From contig CAVOJU010000032.1 in the NCBI GenBank assembly GCA_963696315.1, forward strand, positions 1 through 64,000: a stretch of 64,000 nucleotides of DNA. The letters run 5' to 3'. This document shows positions 43,346 to 51,922 of the stretch, one piece after another. Positions within the stretch are counted from its first letter, which is position 1; every line of letters begins with the position of its first letter. A program made the translations under genes and the position numbers. This DNA comes from CAWKEY01 sp963696315 (GTDB lineage Bacteria; Pseudomonadota; Gammaproteobacteria; Methylococcales; Methylomonadaceae). The notes under the pieces are model-generated. The model saw only the letters and a program-made list of their open reading frames with translations. It was not told the DNA's origin and did not search any database.

Positions 43346-43498
43346 TTGTAGCTTTAGCGCGGCTTCGCGCCAGCAAAACGCCATTTGACACACAATATCC
43401 AAAACATTCGACATAAAAAACCGCTTGAAAAAGTCCGGATGATAATCAGATTAGATCATCCCGATATGGCGGATTGCTGGCGCGAATCCGCCTTACAG
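43346..43498. repeat. Direct repeat flanking hicAB, copy B
   Basis: Same build as 42751-42899, with a more worn left hairpin and a clean right hairpin (GGCGGATTGCTGGCGCGAATC...). The two copies share long identical runs across the central part (for example AAAAAACCGCTTGAAAAAGT). Confidence 0.85.
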
Positions 43499-43576
43499 TT
43501 TTTCAGCGTTCGAATGAGTTCAATAGGATGTGCCGAGAGACGAGGCGCATCAGTCGCGAACGATGGACTTCCTTCG

Positions 43577-44761
43577 TCAGCCCAACCAACGCACTTTCTG
43601 TGCCACAACGCGCTTCGTCTTACGGAGGGTATCACCAAACAAGCTTGGGTCTGTCTGCCTATTGAATGCCGCAAACAAGGTCAGGAAATAGGACAAAAAA
43701 AGATATCTCTCTTGGTAACCTCCATCAAAGTTTGGAAAAAGAACAATTTTCATCATGGCATTTCCCAGCGCGGCAAGCACGATGAGTTTTGCGTAGTGGT
43801 TTCTGGAGAAGGCAAATAACAAAAGACTGGCAATGAGAAAAAAGGCGAATCTTGGCAAATTCATTAATGACAAGAAATCATTATACAGTGCCGAAAAGTA
43901 AAACGGCATGAATTGCGAGGTGTCTATGCTGGAAGGATAGGGGAATGGTCCTTTGAGGGCGTGAATTATAAGTTTCTTAAAGCCAAAGCCGGGGTAAAGA
44001 ACATTGCAAAGCAAGTAAGTGGTCATCGGAATTGCCATTGACCAGACCAGCTGTTGGATGCTTAATATTCGGTCAATGCTAGATTTAACCATTAAAGGAA
44101 AGAGACAGGCCGTTGTTATTACGGCGTCAGGCCTGGTCATTATCGCCAGGGACATCAAGGCTTTAGGGTAAATCGATTGAGGCTTGCATAGATAAGCCCA
44201 AAAACCCGCCAGCATAAAACCCGCAGCCAGGCTATCTGGGGTCGCGGCTTTGGTTAGTAGCGTCAGTCGTGGATTGCCCAGATATAAAAGACCTAGGATT
44301 GAAATGAGCCATAAAGGCTCATATAAGCCTCGCGGCCTAAGCAAATAAAGCGAGGTTCCCATTAAAAAGAAGCCAGCGGAAGAAATCAACACCGATGCAA
44401 GTGCTATGTTTCCTATGATAGTTCCCAATATGCCGGTCAAGAGAACATAAAGCGGTTTTAGGCTATAAGCGGGAATCTGCTCAATAAAAGCCCGATCGTC
44501 GTTTGCTACCGTTTCTCTAAAATACGAACCGCTTGTAATGCTCTTGTATTGTTCTGCGGAGATGTATTTTTTAATTTCCTCAAGCGAGCGCTTGCGCAAC
44601 TCGCTATTTTGCTCGGTGTAACTAAAAACGGCACCGACATAGCCAAGAATATCCCAATTGGCAAGTGGACGTAATGGGCCGGTTACGCAAAACCACACAA
44701 AAAAGGCAAAGTATAAAATTTTAACTGGAATTAAAAGTTTTATTGGCGAGTAAGAGTTCAT
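43577..44761 (-). CDS. Polytopic membrane protein, GT-C-like, unknown function
   Basis: 394 aa with roughly ten hydrophobic helices. An Asp in an early loop (LANWDILGYVGAVF) and the soluble loop after helix 1 resemble GT-C glycosyltransferases or related membrane enzymes, but no diagnostic motif is clear. The last ~15 codons (ending VVAQKVRWLG) lie in repeat-like DNA shared with 16940-16985, so the C-terminus may not be native. The IS66-type element starts about 85 bp upstream of its start codon and may have separated it from its promoter or partner genes. Confidence 0.6.
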   Translation of the reverse strand: MNSYSPIKLLIPVKILYFAFFVWFCVTGPLRPLANWDILGYVGAVFSYTEQNSELRKRSLEEIKKYISAEQYKSITSGSYFRETVANDDRAFIEQIPAYSLKPLYVLLTGILGTIIGNIALASVLISSAGFFLMGTSLYLLRPRGLYEPLWLISILGLLYLGNPRLTLLTKAATPDSLAAGFMLAGFWAYLCKPQSIYPKALMSLAIMTRPDAVITTACLFPLMVKSSIDRILSIQQLVWSMAIPMTTYLLCNVLYPGFGFKKLIIHALKGPFPYPSSIDTSQFMPFYFSALYNDFLSLMNLPRFAFFLIASLLLFAFSRNHYAKLIVLAALGNAMMKIVLFPNFDGGYQERYLFLSYFLTLFAAFNRQTDPSLFGDTLRKTKRVVAQKVRWLG

Positions 44762-44838
44762 TTTCTCTTGACCGAAATAGACATCCTGAAAGGCGCCAGG
44801 TAGTGTTATACATTGTGGAATTATTAGCAGTTAACAGC

Positions 44839-44846
44839 TAATAATG
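44839..44846. repeat. Target-site duplication, left (8 bp)
   Basis: CTAATAAT lies directly before the left inverted repeat and recurs at 46557-46564. IS66-family elements make 8-bp duplications. Confidence 0.93.
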
Positions 44847-46556
44847 TAACTTCTCATTAATCGCAGGTAGCACCTAAAAATCAAGTTAAAATAGCGGCAT
44901 GGATTCACTTAAGCCACAATTACCCAAAATCAGTAACGAAGAGCGCACACCGCTAGTCGATGTGCTGCTGGAATTGCTTGCGTGGCAGCAAATACAGATA
45001 GATAAGCTGGAGCAAGAAATACTTAAGCTCAAGGGCGAAACCACTAAACCCAAAATAAAACCCAGCAAAATGGACGGGGACTCGGCCGAAGACGGTGATG
45101 AGAACAGCGATGATGGCGACAAGTCTAAAAAGAACAAAGGGCCGAAACGCAGTAAAACTGATCATCTTAAGATTGATGCCACGTTCGACATCCACCCCGA
45201 TACTATTCCAGAAGGCTCAACTTTTAAGGGTTATCGGGACGTGGTCATTCAAAATATTAAATTTGAGACCTTCAATACCTGCTATCGCTTAGCCCAATAC
45301 CAAACAGCAGATGGCAGTTATGTGTCAGGACAGCTACCCGACGGGCTTAACGGCTGCCACTTTGGCAACCATTTGATCAGTTTCATCCTCTATCAATACC
45401 ATCATCAACATGTCACCCAACCGCTGCTGTTGAAACAATTGCAGGACTTGGGGGTTGAACTATCCAGCGGCCGGTTAAGCCAGTTTATCACCGATGGCTT
45501 GGATGTGTTCCATGATGAAAAAGACCAATTACTACAAGCCGGATTGTCCGTCTCGCAGTATATACATACCGATGACACCGGAGCGCGCCATGATGGCAAA
45601 AACGGCTATTGCACACATATCGGCAATGAGCTGTTTGCCTGGTTTAGTAGCACGGAAAGCAAAAGCCGCATTAACTTCCTCAGCTGTTTAGGCCAAGGCA
45701 GCAACCATTTCTATATGCTGAATACCGGTGCCTTCGCGTATATGGAACAACAAAAACTGCCGCCTATTCTGTTAGCACGTCTTGAGCTTGAATTTCAGGG
45801 TGAAGCGGTGTGTAGCCTACCGCTAGCGGATCCAGCCGATAAGGTAGTGCGTATCGAAACCGCTCTCGATTGGGAGAAATGGCTGAATCAGCAGGGCATC
45901 AAAACCAAGCGGCATCGGCGAATTATCACCGAAGGCGCTTTAATGGGGGGCCTATTAGCTCAAGGCATTCCCGTTACCCTCAGCATTGTCAGCGATGATG
46001 CCGGACAGTTTAATGTCTTTGACCATGCGTTGTGTTGGATTCATGCCGAACGCATCATCAATCGTCTCATTCCCTTAAATGCTGAGCATGTTAAAGCCGT
46101 TGATAACACACGCGAACAACTCTGGCAGATTTACCGAGATCTGAAAGCCTACAAACTTGAGCCAACGGCAATCCAGGCTGAAGATATCAAATCCCGATTT
46201 AAAACGATGTGCGGCGCCAAAACGGCATACGTAACACTGAATCTTGCCCTACAGCGGATGGGCAACAATCAACACGAATTACTTCGGGTTCTCGACAAAC
46301 CTTATTTACCACTCCACAACAACCTGAGCGAACGCGATATTCGGGATTACGTTAAAAAACGAAAAATAAGCGGTAGCACTCGTAGTGAGGCAGGACGAAG
46401 ATGTCGCGATACCTTTGCCAGCTTAAAAAAGACATGCCTAAAGCACAAGATTTCGTTTTGGCATTATCTTAAGGATAGGTTGTGTGGCGAAAGCAATATT
46501 CCACCGTTATCTGATTTGATTCGGGCTGCGGCTACCTGTGGGTAATGAGAAGTTAC
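44847..46556 (+). mobile_element. IS66-family insertion sequence, single-ORF type
   Basis: 1710 bp bounded by inverted repeats at 44847-44872 and 46531-46556, which match at 23 of 26 positions and begin GTAAC, as IS66 ends do. A perfect 8-bp duplication flanks it. It carries one transposase and no tnpA or tnpB, as in the ISBst12-like subgroup of IS66. Both ends and the reading frame are intact, so it looks recent and possibly still mobile. Confidence 0.95.
44899..46545 (+). CDS. IS66-family transposase
   Basis: 548 aa. An N-terminal coiled coil (WQQIQIDKLEQEILKLKG) is followed by a linker rich in Asp, Lys and Ser. DDE catalytic residues can be placed in IHTDDTGARHDG, IVSDDAGQFN and NNLSERDIRDYVKKRK (the Glu), typical of IS66 TnpC. 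The zinc-finger region usual in TnpC is not clear. The stop codon lies inside the right end of the element. Confidence 0.93.
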   Translation: MDSLKPQLPKISNEERTPLVDVLLELLAWQQIQIDKLEQEILKLKGETTKPKIKPSKMDGDSAEDGDENSDDGDKSKKNKGPKRSKTDHLKIDATFDIHPDTIPEGSTFKGYRDVVIQNIKFETFNTCYRLAQYQTADGSYVSGQLPDGLNGCHFGNHLISFILYQYHHQHVTQPLLLKQLQDLGVELSSGRLSQFITDGLDVFHDEKDQLLQAGLSVSQYIHTDDTGARHDGKNGYCTHIGNELFAWFSSTESKSRINFLSCLGQGSNHFYMLNTGAFAYMEQQKLPPILLARLELEFQGEAVCSLPLADPADKVVRIETALDWEKWLNQQGIKTKRHRRIITEGALMGGLLAQGIPVTLSIVSDDAGQFNVFDHALCWIHAERIINRLIPLNAEHVKAVDNTREQLWQIYRDLKAYKLEPTAIQAEDIKSRFKTMCGAKTAYVTLNLALQRMGNNQHELLRVLDKPYLPLHNNLSERDIRDYVKKRKISGSTRSEAGRRCRDTFASLKKTCLKHKISFWHYLKDRLCGESNIPPLSDLIRAAATCG

Positions 46557-46564
46557 CTAATAAT
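46557..46564. repeat. Target-site duplication, right (8 bp)
   Basis: CTAATAAT, identical to the copy at 44839-44846. Confidence 0.93.
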
Positions 46565-46862
46565 TCACTAATTAGTTGTTTTATAATGTTTAATTTTTTA
46601 TGTCACCCACTAATATGGAATTTAAATAAACTAACTTTTGACTTTTTTACAGGTAAAAATCCGACGCTGAATAACAAATATAAGTTTTTATTTTAGCCAG
46701 CCAAAATTAACCGTCTAAATTCTCTTTACTCCAGAATATTTGTTCTATGATAATTAAAAAGACAACTTATTGTTTTTTTATGGAGTTTACACTATTGGTC
46801 GAGCCTACGACCAGCTGATTACAATTCAGATGGTCGTTATAAATCCATTTTGTTAACTCCAA
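46557..46862. other. AT-rich intergenic region, 306 bp
   Basis: No coding frame. A hairpin of ACGACCA with TGGTCGT lies near 46806-46838, just downstream of the SagB-type gene's stop codon on the minus strand, and could act as its terminator. Otherwise nothing recognisable. Confidence 0.55.
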
Positions 46863-48511
46863 CTATTGTGCCTTGCTATTCAAATGCCCATAAGCCGGTA
46901 ATGTTTCCAGTCGTTTATCTTCCAACGGTTTACCCACGGTAAAATGATACAGGCTTTGGAATTTATCATCCTTGATGCCTAAAACCTCATGTACGCTGTC
47001 ATCAAAGTAACAGCCGATACCGGTGCCGCGAAGGCCTGCGGCTTCCGCTTCCAGATACAGCGTTTGGCCTATCAGGCCGCATTCCCAGAACAAGCGGCGG
47101 TAAAGCCACGGTGCCGCTTCGATGGTTTCGCCAAATTCTGCAACCATGCCCAGGCTGAAGGCGCTGTCGCTGGCGATGGGTTGATGGCAGGACAGCGTTT
47201 TGGCAATCTGTCTGCAATCGCCTGAATACAAATGATAAAGCGGTATTGCTTCGGATACTTTCTGCCAATCGAAATCAGCCAGGGTTGCGGCCTGTAATGG
47301 TTCAAGGGCATCGTTATGTCTCGGCAATGCATAGATGCCGGGAGCTAAACCTTCAACGCGATGGACAAAAATAAACAGGTGAATTTTCGGCGGCCAGCGC
47401 CATAGTTCGAAGGCGGCGGTGGTCGGCAAGACGGCGGCCAGCATCCGGTAAAAATCAGTCTGTGGCATCGGCGGCATTTTGCCGTCAAACTGTTGCGCGC
47501 TGCGGCGTTGGCGGATGATTTGCGTTGCTGTTTTGGTGCAGGATGATTTTATAAGTTGTTGGTCGTTTGACTGCGATTGCCACTCGGTTCTTCCGTTCGC
47601 GGTTTAGCTTGCGGCATTGAGACTTCATCAATGATCGGCCACTTATACATATGATAGGCGCGAAGGCTGTCGGCTGAGCCAGACCACGTTCCCGATTGCG
47701 CGGCTTCCAGTAGAACCTCAACGTCTAATGGTTTATTGCCGGCATGCGTATTGATCCGGCAAATAATATCGGGGGATTCATGTTCCAGTGGTTTGAAATC
47801 ATCCCGATCAAGTCCCAATAGCCTGGCGATGTCGTCATCCGACCATTCGGCCAGCAATTCCATCGACCAGCCCAGCGTTGCTGCGGAATAGCGCAACGCC
47901 CCCAAGGCATGGCCTATGTCATGCTGGCAATAGCGGTAAGCTCTTTCGCCGTATTTCCAGGCTTCCCGCCAATGAACTGAAGATAAGCCGATCAGTAGGC
48001 CGGAATCAGGGTGATTGTCTTGAAACTGACAACGCTGTTCAAGACTATGGTCATGACTGACATAGTGGTAAACGCCGGATTTAATGAAGTTATCGCCAGG
48101 GATGGTGTGTATGCCGCTAACCCGCCGGGAGCGGGTGCGGTCATCGCCGGTGCTGATCAGATAAGCTTCAGTTGGGTGCAGGTTGCCGCTGGAAGGATTG
48201 CAGCGCAGTGCCCAGCGGCTGGGGCCGTATTGTTTCCATGCCGACAGGCCAAAGGCCAGTTCCAGCAATAAACCGGCATTGGCCAGATTTAACGGTTTTG
48301 CCGGTATTGCTTCCGGGTTATCCAGGTCGGCAAACAAGGCTTCAAGTTCAGCCCCCGGTTTGGGCAGTTTGACAAGTTCGCACCCGGAAAAACGCCGGAA
48401 TTGATCGGGTTGGTCTTCCCAATCGATTGATTCCGGGCCCTTTGCGTATCGCTTCAGCCGGTGTTTGGTGCGATTGTGGTAGTTCAGGACGGTTTCGGTT
48501 TGTATATTCAT
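46863..48511 (-). pseudogene. SagB/ThcOx-type dehydrogenase, two nitroreductase domains (frameshifted)
   Basis: About 549 residues when repaired. N-terminal half: SRWALRCNPSSGNLHPTEAY and GDNFIKSGVYHYV, a nitroreductase/SagB domain binding FMN. C-terminal half: IIRQRRSAQQFDGK, a second such domain, ending DDSVHEVLGIKD. The halves lie in different frames; one base is missing near 47561-47566 and restoring it joins them. Free SagB-like proteins of this double form are common; RiPP heterocycle oxidases are relatives, but no YcaO or precursor gene is next to it. Start ATG at 48511 lacks a clear ribosome-binding site; 48517 is possible. Confidence 0.75.
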
Positions 48512-48561
48512 AATCATACTGTAACGGGTAAAGCCATAGGTAACTACACAATTTCTATCAC

Positions 48562-48709
48562 CGTCATTTCGGCATGGATTGCCTGAATCCAGAACACTGG
48601 GATGTGGAAAACAGTAAAATGGTTTCACGTGGAAAAAAATGGTTAGCGATATCTGGTATTGCCATCCATGGCTTCTGGATCTCGGCATTCCCTGCCGAGA
48701 TGACGAGCT
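48562..48709. repeat. Dispersed repeat, GTCATTTCGGCATGGATT type, copy 1
   Basis: It begins CGTCATTTCGGCATGGATTG and ends TGCCGAGATGACGAGC. Its inverted ends are near-complementary. A shorter relative lies at 54756-54856. Intergenic, REP-like. Confidence 0.65.
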
Positions 48710-48792
48710 GTGTAAATGCCTGAGTTTCTATATTAGGGGGAGAGGGAGGACTTACCCAAATCTTTGTCTGCACTTCATTACAGACTTGCTGG

Positions 48793-49056
48793 CTAATTAA
48801 TCAGCTTGGGTTCAGCAGCCAAATCTTCAACCCAGCAGCCAATCGGATTACCCAGATTCATGTCTTTATCTTCAAAGCGCACCAGAAAAACGGTGCGATC
48901 CGGCTCTTCTTCCACATGCCCAATCAGGGTAATGACTCCGCGAGTCCCGGCTTCGGCCAATATTTCGCCTTCGGTACCATCGGGTATTGAGCCATCATCG
49001 GTAATCGTTTTTGCAGCATAAACGACATCGCCTACATCTAAATCTTCTACGTTCAT
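48793..49056 (-). CDS. Short NifZ-family protein
   Basis: 87 aa from the ATG at 49056, which has AAAGGGGA upstream. It follows the NifZ pattern: VGDVVYAAKTITDDGSIPDG, GTEGEILAEAG then GVITLIGHV and NPIGCWVEDL. A full-length NifZ is encoded separately at 55213. It is divergent from iscA-nifU and probably a second copy of the domain used in MoFe-protein maturation. No sigma54 promoter is visible on its side. Confidence 0.75.
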   Translation of the reverse strand: MNVEDLDVGDVVYAAKTITDDGSIPDGTEGEILAEAGTRGVITLIGHVEEEPDRTVFLVRFEDKDMNLGNPIGCWVEDLAAEPKLIN

Positions 49057-49075
49057 TTCATATCCCCTTTCATTT

Positions 49076-49091
49076 TGTAGCAAAGCTTACA
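49076..49091. promoter_or_regulatory. NifA site upstream of iscA-nifUSV
   Basis: TGT-AGCAAAGCTT-ACA fits TGT-N10-ACA and is 107 bp from the -24 box at 49198. Confidence 0.75.
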
Positions 49092-49197
49092 TTGTCATCT
49101 TTGTGTGTGATTAATACCCGTTTAAATGCGCGCTATTTATTGTACGGGTGCTTTATTAACATCTTATTAAACAAGCAATTACACATAAATAACGAAA

Positions 49198-49213
49198 TGG
49201 CATACAGGTTGCT
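49198..49213 (+). promoter_or_regulatory. Sigma54 promoter of iscA-nifUSV
   Basis: TGGCATACAGGTTGCT matches TGGCAC-N5-TTGCA/T with one change, GG-N10-GC exact. It lies 47 bp upstream of the iscA start at 49260. Confidence 0.85.
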
Positions 49214-49259
49214 TTAACTATTAACAAGAACGATGCCATACATTCAGGAGTGCATAAAA

Positions 49260-49616
49260 ATGATTACATTAACAGAAAAAGCCATTAGCGCCGTCGGCCG
49301 CTTTATTGCCAGCTCTGAAACACCTTCAGCGGGCTTACGGATAGAAGTCACCGATGGCGGTTGTTCAGGTTATCAATACGGCTTGAAACTCGAAGGCAGC
49401 CACACGCCGGAAGACACCATTATTGATTGCGGCGAAGTGAAGGTATTTATTGATCCGGACAGTTTGCCGATGCTCGACGGCATGTCTGTTGATTTTCTCG
49501 ACAGCATCGACGGTTCGGGATTCAAGTTTACCAATCCTAATGCGGCTAAAAGTTGCGCTTGCGGCACTTCGTTTAATACCAGCAGCGAAGGCACTGGAAC
49601 TAAAACCTGTTCTTAA
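49260..49616 (+). CDS. iscAnif: Nif-specific IscA/HesB-type iron-sulfur carrier
   Basis: 118 aa from the ATG at 49260, with AGGAG ten bases upstream. Cluster Cys residues are in GGCSGYQYG and the C-terminal SCACGTSF. Upstream of nifU, as in Azotobacter. It carries Fe or Fe-S to nitrogenase maturation. A frame to 49233 would start within the leader and is less likely. Good ribosome-binding distance. Confidence 0.9.
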   Translation: MITLTEKAISAVGRFIASSETPSAGLRIEVTDGGCSGYQYGLKLEGSHTPEDTIIDCGEVKVFIDPDSLPMLDGMSVDFLDSIDGSGFKFTNPNAAKSCACGTSFNTSSEGTGTKTCS

Positions 49617-49622
49617 TTATGT

Positions 49623-49735
49623 AGATTGGGTCGCCTTATGCGCCTACTGTTGGTAGGTGGTAGCCGTAACCCAATAAATTCGGGCGGCAAATGTTGGGTT
49701 ACGCTAACTCAACCTGCATCGACCCATCCAATCCG
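49623..49735. repeat. Dispersed repeat before nifU
   Basis: Arms built on GTAACCCAATAAATTC and GTTGGGTTACGC form an imperfect hairpin. A related sequence lies at 54506-54588. It sits inside the iscA-nifU transcript. Confidence 0.55.
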
Positions 49736-49747
49736 AGGATAAAAGCC

Positions 49748-50656
49748 ATGTGGGACTATTCCGACAAAGTAAAAGAACATTTTTTTAACCCCAAAAATGC
49801 GGGCGCGGTGGTTGATGCCAATGCGACCGGAGAGGTGGGTTCAATTAGTTGCGGCGATGCATTGCGGCTGACTTTGAAGGTCGATGATGAGAGTGAAGTG
49901 ATCCTTGATGCAGGTTTTCAAACCTTCGGGTGTGGTTCGGCGATTGCCTCGTCATCGGTGCTGACCGAAATCATTAAAGGCATGACCCTGGATGAAGCCT
50001 TAAAGGTGACGAATCAGGATATTGCCGATCAGCTCGAAGGTCTGCCGCCAGAAAAGATGCACTGTTCGGTGATGGGACGCGAAGCGTTGCAAGCGGCGAT
50101 TGCCAATTACCGAGGCGAAGAGTGGAAAGACGATCATGAAGAAGGTGCGTTGATCTGTAAATGTTTTGCGATTGATGCCGTGATGATCGAAGAAATGGTC
50201 TGGGCTAATAAATTGCGCACCGTTGAAGATGTCACCAATTTTACCAAAGCGGGCGGCGGTTGCGCGTCCTGCCATGAAGACATTGAAGCGATTCTGGAAA
50301 AAGTGCTGGCGGAAAAAGGCGAGAAATTTGACCCGACTGCGGCACCCGTAGAAGCGCCCATCAAAATTGCAGCCGTTAAAGCCCCGTTGACCAATTTGCA
50401 ACGCATCAAAAAAATCGAGCAAGTGCTGGAGTCGTTAAGACCGGCACTGATGGCCGACGGTGGAGACGTGGAGCTGGTTGAGGTCATCGGTAACACCGCT
50501 TATGTCAACATGACCGGCGCATGTAACGGTTGTCAGATGGCAGCGATGACCATTGCAGGAATTCAACAGCGTTTAATGGAAGTGATGGGTGAATTCATTA
50601 AGGTTGTGCCCGCAACGGAAATGGCAAAACTGGTCAATATAGAGGCTGTGTCATGA
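49748..50656 (+). CDS. nifU: NifU, iron-sulfur scaffold for nitrogenase
   Basis: 302 aa from the ATG at 49748, with GAGG about 11 bases upstream. Three domains: IscU-like scaffold (about 1-125; SCGDALRL, GFQTFGCGSAIASSS and KMHCSVMG), central [2Fe-2S] domain (ICKCFAID and GGGCASCHEDIE) and Nfu-like C-terminal scaffold (ACNGCQMAAMT). It receives sulfur from NifS. Overlaps nifS by 4 bp. A 131-bp repeat-bearing gap separates it from iscA. Confidence 0.96.
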   Translation: MWDYSDKVKEHFFNPKNAGAVVDANATGEVGSISCGDALRLTLKVDDESEVILDAGFQTFGCGSAIASSSVLTEIIKGMTLDEALKVTNQDIADQLEGLPPEKMHCSVMGREALQAAIANYRGEEWKDDHEEGALICKCFAIDAVMIEEMVWANKLRTVEDVTNFTKAGGGCASCHEDIEAILEKVLAEKGEKFDPTAAPVEAPIKIAAVKAPLTNLQRIKKIEQVLESLRPALMADGGDVELVEVIGNTAYVNMTGACNGCQMAAMTIAGIQQRLMEVMGEFIKVVPATEMAKLVNIEAVS

Positions 50657-51861
50657 GTGATATTTATCTGGATAACAATGCCACCACTAAAGTTGATCCT
50701 GTCGTAGTCGATGCGATGATTCCTTATTTTCTCGAGCAATACGGCAATCCGTCCTCCATACATAAATTCGCTGATGGCGTAGCGCGCGGGCTCAAACATG
50801 CCCGGCAACAGGTTCAGGCTTTAATCGGCTGTGAACATGATTCCGAGATCATTTTTACCTCCTGCGGAACTGAATCCAACTCAACGGCCATTCTGTCAGC
50901 GCTTAAAGCGCAACCGGACAAGAAAGAAATCATTACCACTGCGGTGGAACATGCCGCGATTTTAAATCTGTGCGACTATCTTGAAAAAGACGGCTACACC
51001 ATCCATAGGATGCCGGTCGATAAGGCCGGGCGTTTAAATCTTGAATCGTATAAAAAGTTGTTGTCTGATCAGGTGGCGATTGTCTCGGTGATGTGGGCGA
51101 ATAATGAAACGGGCACCATTTTCCCGGTTGCGGAAATGGCGGATATGGCCAATGCGGCAGGCGTGATGTTTCATACCGATGCCGTGCAGGCAGTGGGCAA
51201 AATTCCGATGATGTTGCAGGACACGAAAATCGATATGCTGTCATTATCGGGACACAAACTACATGCACCCAAGGGCATCGGTGTGTTGTACCTGCGCCGC
51301 GGTACGCGTTATCGGCCCTTATTACGCGGCGGTCATCAGGAACGCGGCAGAAGGGCAGGGACTGAAAACACTGCGTCTATTGTCGGCCTGGGTAAAGCCT
51401 GCGAACTGGCGCAGGAGTTCATCGAGTATGAAAACACCAAAGTCAAAGCCATGCGTGATCGTCTGGAACGCGGAATTACCGAACAGATTCCGCATTGTTT
51501 TGTCACCGGGGATTTATACAACCGGCTGCCCAACACCACGGACATCGCCTTTGAATATATAGAAGGCGAGTCGATTCTGATGTTATTAAACAAGGCTGGT
51601 ATTGCGGCATCCAGCGGTTCGGCATGCACATCTGGTTCGTTAGAGCCCTCGCATGTGATGCGGGCCATGGACATTCCCTACACCGCCGCGCACGGCACGA
51701 TTCGCTTTTCCTTTTCGCGCTATAACACTATGTCGGAAGTGGATGAGGTGTTGAAAGTGATGCCCGGCATCGTTGCAACCTTGCGTAAGTTGTCGCCGTA
51801 TTGGGATGGCAACGGCCCTGTAGCCGATCCTGAAAAAGCGTTTGCTCCAACCTATGCGTAG
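50653..51861 (+). CDS. nifS: NifS cysteine desulfurase
   Basis: 402 aa. PLP-binding Lys is in LSLSGHKLHAPKG; the catalytic Cys is in SSGSACTSGSLEPSHV. The sulfur donor to NifU. ATGA overlap with nifU. The stop codon TAG at 51859-51861 lies inside a palindromic repeat (51858-51914), so the last residues (APTYA) may be close to an insertion point. Confidence 0.96.
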   Translation: MSDIYLDNNATTKVDPVVVDAMIPYFLEQYGNPSSIHKFADGVARGLKHARQQVQALIGCEHDSEIIFTSCGTESNSTAILSALKAQPDKKEIITTAVEHAAILNLCDYLEKDGYTIHRMPVDKAGRLNLESYKKLLSDQVAIVSVMWANNETGTIFPVAEMADMANAAGVMFHTDAVQAVGKIPMMLQDTKIDMLSLSGHKLHAPKGIGVLYLRRGTRYRPLLRGGHQERGRRAGTENTASIVGLGKACELAQEFIEYENTKVKAMRDRLERGITEQIPHCFVTGDLYNRLPNTTDIAFEYIEGESILMLLNKAGIAASSGSACTSGSLEPSHVMRAMDIPYTAAHGTIRFSFSRYNTMSEVDEVLKVMPGIVATLRKLSPYWDGNGPVADPEKAFAPTYA

Positions 51862-51914
51862 GGTACGCATTGCGTACCATTAGAATCTAAAAAGGTACGC
51901 AATGCGTACTCTAC
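51858..51914. repeat. Palindromic repeat P60, copy 3 (nifS-nifV gap)
   Basis: Arms GGGTACGCATTGCGTACC and GGTACGCAATGCGTACTC around a 22-base loop. It fills the nifS-nifV gap and supplies the nifS stop codon. Confidence 0.88.
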
Positions 51915-51922
51915 GGTGAATT

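Noticed and set aside
43385..43819. Plus-strand 144-residue frame overlapping repeat copy B
   Set aside because: It lies opposite the membrane-protein gene and in repeat DNA, with no recognisable protein features.
44847..46556. Incomplete IS66 missing tnpA and tnpB
   Set aside because: Inverted repeats and target duplication show that the ends are complete, so it is a single-gene form, not a remnant.
46863..48511. SagB-type gene as part of a thiazole/oxazole peptide cluster
   Set aside because: No YcaO cyclodehydratase or precursor peptide is nearby; neighbours are an IS element and nif genes.
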